Of a stretch of DNA of 64,000 nucleotides, positions 56,075 through 64,000 are shown piece after piece. Below the pieces are notes generated by a model. It was not told the DNA's origin, searched no databases, and saw only the letters and a list, made by a program, of their open reading frames with translations. Numbering within the stretch: the first letter of the stretch is position 1; each line of letters begins with the position of its first letter. This DNA is from Dactylonectria macrodidyma. Lineage: Eukaryota > Ascomycota > Sordariomycetes > Hypocreales > Nectriaceae. Both the position numbers and the translations under genes were made by a program. The DNA is taken from contig JAGMUV010000024.1 of NCBI GenBank assembly GCA_020744425.1, positions 1 through 64,000 on the forward strand, read 5' to 3'.

Positions 56075-58281
56075 GAACAGAGCGTATTCTGAAATGGATA
56101 CTGCAGCTTGGCTATGGCAGGGTCCGTCTTTGTAACGGGCTGTGGCAGGTTGGAATTACTCTCGCCCTAGTCTTCATTACTTTCAAAATGATTTACGATT
56201 GTATGCTCATATTGTCTTACCAACAATTCCTTGTGTTTCATCTCACTACTAAGAGCAGGCATGATAATTTCGCATATCATGTACACGTCATTGGATTTTC
56301 TCCTCTTTCACAGTTGTATCTCCGCCCGTCAGATCAACATCTGTTTCCAAGAACGATTTATCTAGCCCCCATGATGGCTTGCGCCAGGCAGCTAGAGCAA
56401 ACAACTAGGCAATAATGATGACGTTGTAGATGAGGGCTACATTTAAACACAGAGAATACGATTCATTCGTGATTACTACACAGCGTCTGAGTGAAGGCCC
56501 GAAATAAACAATAGAATTGGCAGTTTATCTAACATACGCAATCTTAGAAGAGCACGCGTCGTCCCACAACTGCGCCACGCTTCAGGCAGAGGACGATGGG
56601 CAAAATCGATGCCTCTGTAGGCGCAGCGGTAGAGGATGAGGCAAATTGATTAGCCTTGGCCAACAAGCTCCAACCAAAGTTTCCATAAATAGTAAGGACT
56701 AGAATCTGACTTCATTTTCAAGGATTTGCTTCTGGAGCCAGGCGATGAGGCTTTTGAGGGACGGTTGGGACTTGGTATAACAATTGCTGCTGCTGCCGCG
56801 TTCTTGTTGAAATGAATAAGCACAGAAAACGTACCCATCGATCAGGCCACAAGGAGACAGGATATGAATTAGTTGGTAGACATACGTGCAGTTCTAGCTA
56901 CCCGTGTCCCAAGACTTGTTGTGTCATCAAGAGCATAAGTAGCAGTGTGGGGATGGGGCCATGGAGAATGGGACGGGGTGTAAGCCGGATTCACCCTCCA
57001 TCAAAAGGCGGCGTGGGATTCTTACTCACAGGTAGCGGCACGTGTCTGAGCAAGTTAAGCTGGTTGCATGAGTTCCGCGTACAGGTGGATGGTGGTTTCT
57101 AGTGGCTGCCCTCCGGGGGAAGGAAAACACCGCACATATCAATGATAGCTATTATAGAATAAGCAAATGATAACAGCTAAATTATGACTAAATTAGAATA
57201 TAAAATATATATAAGAAATACTATAAAGTGAACTAAATGTAGACTTAGTTTATCATTTTATCTTAAATTTACTAAATTAAAACTAAAGGTGCAAAGTATG
57301 GTGATGCTTAATGATGTATGGTGTTTTTCTGCCACCCCTTGGCTGCTTCTGTGGCTGGATGTGAGAACGACTAGCGGGTGCCTAGCAAGCCCAACTCGTG
57401 GCAACACTTTATGCATGCAGCTAACACCTTGGCTTGAATTGCTGGGTCTTTAGCTGGTTGGTTGGTCAGATGGTTTACATCACGAAATACGCGGAGAATA
57501 AGAGACCAAAGAGATGGGCTACTGCCAGGCTCAGAGAAGCTATTTTTACCCTTCATGAATCCCGTTTGCCCTCTTCCTTCAACGTCGACAGTTCATCACT
57601 CAGCCTTACTGGAAAGCCTTGCTAAAAAGAGACGAACCCTGACCCTGTCATCCAAGATCCCAGCTCTGTGCCTAGGCCCCTAGTTTCTCGCGTCAGACGC
57701 CCCTCTCTCGCTCCGTTCTTGCAACGGAGCCGTTGTAATTGATTAATTGTCTGAGCGGGCGACTTTTCTCTTCGTTTCTCTTGTCGCTTTCGGATCGTCG
57801 TCCCTGCAATCTTGATCCGCACGCCAGCATCCTTACAGCTTGGCGCGTGCACATACTTCCTCAAACGTCCCCTACCGCGGCCCGGCGCGCATCATCCCTC
57901 TTCATCTTTTTTTTTTTTTTAATTGCGACACGTACACATGCGACGAATGTTGACTTTGGGACTCCTTTGATTTATCTGCTCTCGATCCGTCGTTGCGCCC
58001 TCTTTTCGAGTTTGGGCTTCTGGCTGACCAAACCTCCGTCTCACCCACTGGTCTCCGCCGATCATTGCCGCCGTCCCTCCGTCATCATCCACCTCAACGA
58101 CCAATTGAAGGGATTCAACGCTCGACCTCCGAATAGCTCCATTAATTCTTTCTCCCGAAGCTTGAGTGAGTCGCACTCGACCGGATTACCATGGGGTCGC
58201 TGCCCCAATCTCGCAGTATCCGACTTTCCTATTAGACCTTCAACCCGTGGGATAATCATACAGACCATCACACGCGGCATC
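56075..58281. other. Intergenic: 2.2 kb with an AT-rich island
   Basis: No supported gene. The first about 200 bp should be 3' flank of the calpain-like gene. A strongly AT-rich island lies at 57140-57290. The part from about 57600 is promoter and leader of the next gene, with 14 T at 57907-57920. Confidence 0.55.
57140..57290. repeat. AT-rich island, possible relic of a RIP-mutated repeat
   Basis: By hand count only about one base in five is G or C, with many TpA and TATATA steps and few CpA or CpG. The DNA on both sides is near 50% G+C. This looks like a short remnant of a repeat altered by C-to-T changes (RIP), but it carries no recognisable ends or coding relic. Confidence 0.45.
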
Positions 58282-61200
58282 ATGGCTGGTTCCTCGGCGC
58301 TCCCACTCAACTCCGACCCCGTCTACGGCTCCAACGACGATGGGGTCTCTGCGATCTCTCCCTCGCCTTCGTCGGCAACTCGTCGAAGCGCAATATCCTC
58401 CCTGCGGCCGCTGTCCTCGAATCCCTTCTCCGAAGCGGGCATCTTCCGCAGTCCTAGCCGGAACCGTGGCTACCAGCAAATGTCAGACACCGAGACCGGC
58501 CACGAGCTGTCAGACATGGACGACACGAATAGCAACACGATCGCGGCTGATGGGTTCGACGCCGGCAAGGCGCATTCTCACGGACTTGGCATCTCTATAA
58601 ACCGCAGCTCAGCTGTCCCCGCCAAAGGAAGCCCTCCCGAGACTTCGCTGTCGAGCCAAGGACTATTTGATAAAACCTCCTCTGTCGCCTTGCCCGCCGC
58701 TGGAATGTCCCCTAATCTGCCTCCAGGATATCCTCAGACAACCTATTTGAGTCCGGATGTCTCCCGTCCAGCTGCCATGTCTGCATCCAGGGGAGGTGCC
58801 AGCTGGTCTCCCGCCATGCCTTCATCCAGTCGCAACTCTCCTGATGTCTCTGGCAGCGAAGGCGCAAACTACAAGTCCATTCCAATCCATAGACCCGACT
58901 CTCGCGCATTACGCTCGATAAATCGCGGCTCTGTGGGTATCCCTGAAGGCTTCGAACCGAGGGGCGAGGTCTCGGATGACGAGTATGACGATGATGCTTT
59001 CTTCAAAAAGTTCCAGCAGCCACCCAGCAACTGTTGGTCGAGCGAGGACATCCATCAGAAGCGGACAAGCTGGCTCTCCGTCACCATTTTTATTCTGTCC
59101 CTCTACTCAACTCTTGCGAGCGGTATCTGGCTTGTCACGGCTATCCTGCAGCCCAGATGGGGGCAAAAGATATCATCCAAGCATGGCCTCTTGCCCACCA
59201 CAGCCACCACGCTATCCGCCCTCTTCGCAAAGACGATTGAAATGTCGTTTGTGACCGTTTTCGTCTCCTTCGTAGGACAGGTCCTCACCCGAAGAGCCTT
59301 CATCCGCAAAGCTCAGGGTATGACTCTGGCTGAGATGACGATGCGAAACTGGGTTATTCAGCCAGGATCCCTAGTCACTCACTTTGAAACGCTACCGTCG
59401 TCCGCATTAACTCTGCTTGGCGCGCTGTGCTTGACTGCTACCTTTGCCTCTGCTTTCTACACTACTGCTTCTGATGCCATGGTCTCTCCGAAGCTCAAGT
59501 ATGGCAAGTGGGAGAGCAAGGAACTGTCGGGTTTTGTTCGTGCATCGTACGCCAACACGGCATACGTTGCCTCGGATTGTGCCTATATGTTTGACCTGGA
59601 GGATGACCCTCACGCCACCGAGAGTTGCATGAATATCCAGTTCAGGTAAGAGCCATAGCTCGCACTTTTTGGTAATGTTTGCTAACGTTGTCCATCATTT
59701 AGCGGAATGTCATACCGAAACCTGCTCAACTTTATGACTACGTGGACAAACATCAACGACAACGGCACCAAGATAAAAAATGACCTGACCCAGCGTCCCT
59801 ATGGAACTATGCTGTTGTATGATAACACCACCATGTACTCTGATTGGATCGAGACAGAGCACAGCAACGTGACGGCCCAATACGCGGAGACCGGCAGGAT
59901 CATCAACAACGTCACTCTCGCCATGCCCCACCCTGGCGTGTACGCTGCTTCGACCTCGAAGGTCAATGGAATCCTCCAACCCGACGACCTCGATGGAGTG
60001 GGAGAGTATGCCGTCAGGGCCGGCGTGGTTTCCCCGGCCATCAACGTTATGTGTGTGAACATGGACGCGGATGAGCTAGCGCCTCTGGTCTATACAGAGT
60101 GGCCAAATGCGAAAGTAAATGACACTGGTGTTGGCAATCAAACGAGAGGATGGAGTGGCTGGGAGGGAGAGGTTCCGCAGCCAGTCGACAAAAAGAACAA
60201 GGCAAATTATCTCAATCGAACTGATGTTGATGACATCTTCAAATGGGGTTCCAAATACGAGAGAAGGCCACCAGTCTTCCAGCTTGTAAGTTGCATTTAG
60301 CAGCGCCATACTGTGATGCATCATTCGCTAATCAGAGCCTCTGGCTCCGCAGTACCCCTATAATTACAACCTCCTCGCCAATGGGTCTGTATATGGGTCA
60401 GATGCTCTCTACATTCTAGGCAAATCGCCCGACTTTAGTAACTATACTCTTTGCGAATTGCGGTCCTGGACATCCCCCAACTGCTCCACCCAGTTCAACA
60501 TTTCTGGAACTGCCGGTGCGAGTTTGACAGCCCATTGCGAGGATACAGGCGACAATGATAGTTACCTACGGTCATTTGATGATAAACAAGGGTGGTCTGC
60601 CCCTTCGCTAGACTGGAGGGTATGCCATTCTTCCCTTTTACGTCTCAGTGTTCATAAGTACTGACCTTAACTAGTGGCTCGCGGATCAATGGCGATTGTC
60701 TATGGACATGAACGCCGGCTCTACCAATAGTAATTCGAGTAACGCACGGATTCTGACACAGCTGGCCCTCCAGGAGCCCAAGCTGCCGGCATCTCAGCCT
60801 TCCATGGCCGAGGCCTTTGCCGTCTACGCCAGCTCACTCGTCGTCATTGCCGCCATCGACACGCCCTTCCGCCACTATTGGGAATACGACGACCCTAACA
60901 ACGTCGTCAGCAGCGGGTCTGGTCACCTGCAGACCTTCAATGCATCCCTCATCACTCAGCAGTTCACGTCGGGCCACATCGACACCTGGCAGAACTTGTT
61001 CTACGTGATCCTCATCATCGTGTTCGCCATCAACCTAGTCTGCCTGGGGTACTTCATAGTTAGGAGCGGACTTGTGACGGACTTTACCGAGCCGCAGAAC
61101 ATCTTCGCTTTGGCCATTAATAGTCCGCCCAGCGGGCAACTCAACGGCAGTTGCGGTGGCGGTCCCGAGAAGAAGCATCTCGAAGTGCCGTGGCGAGTCG

Positions 61201-61358
61201 GCTATGCGCACAGCGCAAATCACTTTTTCTTCGAAGAGGCGAACGGCGGGTTACCGACCGGGAAGTTCGCCACTCAGACAGTGTGTACGGGGAGCGAATA
61301 CGGACAGGTGAGACAGAGCAGCTACAAACGGTTGAGCAATAGTCGGGGGTGGTTGTAA
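58282..61358 (+). CDS. Large fungal polytopic membrane protein with glycosylated ectodomain, unknown function, 965 aa
   Basis: Four exons: 58282-59645, 59703-60285, 60353-60619 and 60675-61358. Introns are 57, 67 and 55 nt. The frame is open upstream but the first ATG is at 58282. Residues 1-255 are Ser/Pro-rich, cytosolic and probably disordered, ending with an acidic patch (SDDEYDDDAFFKKFQQPPSN). Three spans follow at about 262-288, 311-333 and 371-394, and a fourth at about 846-868 (YVILIIVFAINLVCLGYF). The roughly 450-residue region between spans 3 and 4 has many N-x-S/T sites (for example NDNGTK, DNTTMY, NNVTLA, NYTLC, NCSTQ, FNISG) and several cysteines, so it should be extracellular or lumenal. 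The tail is short. I recall similar fungal proteins labelled 'mcm2-3-5 family', but no MCM or AAA+ motif is present. No function can be assigned. Confidence 0.87.
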
Positions 61359-62021
61359 ATGAAGCCATGACTTCTTTGGGCAATGCATATATAGCAAGGA
61401 GTTTGGGCATGAGCATTTGTTTTCTGGGAATGGTTGGCAATTCGAGTTTATTAGATGATAAAGAGTCTGGGTACACAAGACCAATAGACTCCCTGAACAT
61501 GTGCATACCGATGCACCTTATAATGTTCACTCCCTTCAAGGTTGTTCAACACTTGTATAAGACATGTCAAGTTACACTCTCTGCAAACTTATATTTAGAA
61601 CGGGTGCTAAGCCGTTCACAAATTTCGTTCCTGTTTATGTCGCCCTTCAGCGCCTCAACAATTAGTGGGATGCCAAGGACTCATACCCCTCATGGTTGTC
61701 TCGCCGTGAAGAGTTTGCAACAACTGGTCCCCTGGCGCGTGATGATACAAAAAGGTGTTAGTAACAATTCAATCTTTGTGCTAAGGCTTGAGTTAGTCAT
61801 CCACCCTTGAAGTTGCACAATGTCCGAACTGATCTTAGTAAGGTAAAGGGTTTATTAAGAATGACTTGACTCGTTTGCCAAGGGGCCAATTCAGTCACAA
61901 GAACGAAATGGTTATTTAACTCAGTGATAATTCATTCAATACATACGCAGCACGCGTTTACTTTCCAGTGATCAAAAATCCATCTTGACAAATAAAGGGT
62001 TGCTAAACTCTTCACTGTCCT
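61359..62021. other. Convergent 3' flanks of the membrane-protein and hexose-transporter genes
   Basis: 663 bp between converging stops, somewhat A+T-rich (for example ACTTATATTTAGAAC). No gene supported. Confidence 0.55.
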
Positions 62022-63953
62022 CTAAGCGACCTCGGTACGCTTCTCCTCGTGGTGGGTAGCATCATATCCGCCATTCTCACCATCCAGAGGTCCCTTGCCA
62101 CCCTGCTGGGCAAGGCTCTGGCGGTGCTCATAAGAATCATGGGGCTTCCAGTGAACTGACTTGCGAGCAACCGTCACCTCCTCGTACAACTGATCAACCT
62201 CCTCGAGGCTCAGGCCCTTAGTCTCATAAATCATGAAGTAGACAAAGGCGATGCACAGGAAGCAGCATCCAAACCAGATGAAGAAGATCTTGGACTGTAG
62301 GTTAGCATAGCCTTCGCCATAGTTGACGAGGTAGGGAGTCGAGTAGGCAATAGCCCAGTTGAGAAGCCAGTTGGTAGCGGTAGTCATACTGAGAGACTTG
62401 GCTCGGGTCTTGAGAGGGAAAATCTCGCCAGTAACGACCCACGCAAGAGGACCCCAGGTGGAAGCGAAGAAGAAGATGTAGATGCAGACGAATGACACGG
62501 CGGCCTTTTGCCCAGCGAGGTTCTTGACGTAGATCTCACCAGTGTCACGCTGACCAGTCGAGAATGTTCCACACATGGCGACGATGAACTGAGAAACGGC
62601 CATGCCGATGGCACCCCAGAGAAGGAGAGGACGGCGACCCCACTTATCGATGGCATACATTCCAGGAACGGTGGAGCAAACGTTGATGGCTGAGGTGATC
62701 ATGGAAATGACGAATCCGCTTGAAACACCCGAGTTCTGGAAATATTTGGTGCCATAGTAGAAGATGAAGTTGATACCTAAAATGTCTATTAGCAACTGGT
62801 CTTTCACAACTTATATTGATACGGGGAATCGAGTTCGGGATGGGCGCGGGTGGTGGGATAATTACGCCACCACACAATACCAAGCATTGGAACGGTCACA
62901 GCAGATGTAAGACGTACCTGTCAACTGCTGAAGTGCCTGCAGAAGCATGCCGGTCGCCTGGCGCTTGAGAATGGGTGGGCGGAAACAATCGAGGTATGAT
63001 GACTTTCCGAGGCTGGCTTCGAAATCGTGGTTGGCCTTGATTTCGGCGATCTCGTGCTGGATGGCTGGGTGGTCTGCTGCCAAGCGACGAATGCGGCCCA
63101 GGGCACGGGAAGCATCTTCGGGACGGTTTCTCTTGATAAGGTAGCGAGGAGTCTCTGGGAGCAGAAGCATGCCGCCGAAGAGGATGAGAGACCAAGCGAA
63201 TTGGACAGCAATGGGGATGCGGTAGCTGCCCGTGTCGTTGCGGTTGGCCGTGGCGTTATTCACCACAGCGGCGAGGAGAAGACCGATAGTAATAGCCCAT
63301 TGGTAGGCTCCGACAATAGCGCCACGAATCCACTTGGGAGCTGTTTCGGACTGGTACAGGGGGACTAAAATGTGTAAGTAGGACGAACTCCTCTTGAATG
63401 CCAAACATTTTGCCACTTACTCATAGCAGAGATGAGACCAACACCAAAGCCAGCGAAGAAACGACCGGCGAGGAACAGAGGGATCGAAGTGGCGATTGTC
63501 TGAAGAACAACACCAAGGTTGAAGACCCAAGTTGAGATAAGGAGACCGGGGCGTCTGCCGAGGTAGTCTGTCAAGAAGGGCGACCCAAGGGCACCGAAAA
63601 AGGTTCCAGCAGAGAGGATGGAGACGATGGCGGATTCCTGCGATGTGGTAATATTTGGGTTATCCTCCGGATCGACGTAACCGGTGCTGAACAGCCGCTG
63701 CCAATAGGGCATGGCGAGGATACCGGAGATTGTACCAGTATCATAGCTATGAGATGAGACACACGATTAGTCCACAGGTCTCCGTGCAGGCCCACAGTCT
63801 CAGGGAGGCATTGGGGGGCATGTGTAAGTGAATAAGTACGCACCCGAAGAGGACACCACCAAAGGCGACGAAGAAGCCCATGGCAATGGCAGGCCATGTC
63901 TTGCCCTCCTCGCCATGCGGCTTCGTCAAGGACGCTCTGCGAATGGCGTTCAT
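62022..63953 (-). CDS. MFS hexose transporter (sugar porter family), 545 aa
   Basis: Four exons: 63953-63844, 63746-63421, 63364-62918 and 62776-62022. Introns are 97, 56 and 141 nt. Twelve membrane spans with sugar-porter signatures: FGGVLFGYDTGTISGI (span 1, over a junction), DYLGRRPGLL (loop 2-3), GRFFAGFGVGLISAMIPLYQ (spans 4-5, over a junction), LPETPRYLIKRNRPEDA (loop 6, the PESPR motif with Thr), QQLTGINFIFYYGTKYF (span 7, over a junction), DKWGRRPLLLWG (loop 8-9), GPLAWVVTGEIFPLKTRAKS and the C-terminal ETKGLSLEEVDQLYEE. Length is normal. Function: uptake of glucose or another hexose at the plasma membrane by proton symport or facilitation; the exact sugar is inferred. The short N-terminus argues against a sensor with a long tail. 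Only 47 bp of upstream DNA are in the window. Confidence 0.96.
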
Positions 63954-64000
63954 CTTGACAGAGGATGAGAAGGTTTCTTAGAAAAGTGTTCCCCCGTGTT

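Noticed and set aside
1..64000. tRNA, rRNA, CRISPR, insertion sequence, secondary-metabolite cluster
   Set aside because: No cloverleaf with A and B boxes, no 5S-like block, no repeat-spacer array, no transposase or reverse-transcriptase frame, and no PKS/NRPS/terpene gene was found by reading.

Overview
The window looks like chromosomal DNA of a filamentous ascomycete, most probably a Sordariomycete and perhaps Hypocreales. The evidence is short GT-AG introns (mostly 44-76 nt) with CTAAC/CTGAC-like branch sites, about one gene per 2.9 kb on both strands, and fungal-only families: a Ste2-type pheromone receptor, SOM1/Flo8, fungal indoleamine dioxygenase, and GH45 and GH16 secreted glucanases. 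Base composition is moderate except for one strongly AT-rich island near 57.2 kb. All gene models were spliced by hand and checked for reading phase. I saw no transposase, CRISPR array, secondary-metabolite cluster, tRNA or rRNA, and no convincing undescribed multi-gene system.

Layout, left to right. 0-15 kb holds housekeeping genes: the 5' end of GUF1 (-, runs off the left edge), a large MIT-domain protein (-), CTNNBL1 (+), V-ATPase subunit G (-), PET117 (+) and RPB2 (-). 16-19 kb holds a GH45 endoglucanase (+) convergent with indoleamine 2,3-dioxygenase (-). 20-30 kb holds ESCRT-I VPS23 (+), the STE2/PRE-2 receptor (+), an unknown 739-aa protein (-), TOM6 (-) and an unknown acidic protein (+). 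A 3.6-kb stretch without a gene precedes a GH16 glucanase (+, 33.3 kb). 35-43 kb holds the LisH regulator SOM1 (-), TRAPP subunit BET3 (-) and U5 snRNP 40-kDa protein (+). 45-61 kb holds a two-TM unknown protein (+), a seven-knuckle CCHC protein of the Gis2/CNBP type (+), a calpain-like protease (+) and a large unknown membrane glycoprotein (+). The window ends with an MFS hexose transporter (-, complete).

The genes do not form one pathway. Loose themes are membrane traffic (VPS23, BET3, possibly the MIT protein), mitochondrial biogenesis (GUF1, PET117, TOM6), RNA metabolism (RPB2, CTNNBL1, U5-40K, CCHC protein), carbohydrate use (GH45, GH16, hexose transporter) and mating or morphogenesis (STE2, SOM1). 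Several gene pairs are divergent and share short promoters (vma-10/PET117, BET3/U5-40K); others converge closely (CTNNBL1/vma-10, 167 bp; GH45/IDO, 274 bp).

The most notable structures are three micro-exons (9, 9 and 12 nt) in vma-10, BET3 and the CCHC gene, a probable GC-AG intron in VPS23, a roughly 150-bp island of about one-fifth G+C that could be a RIP-type relic, and four conserved-looking proteins of unknown function.
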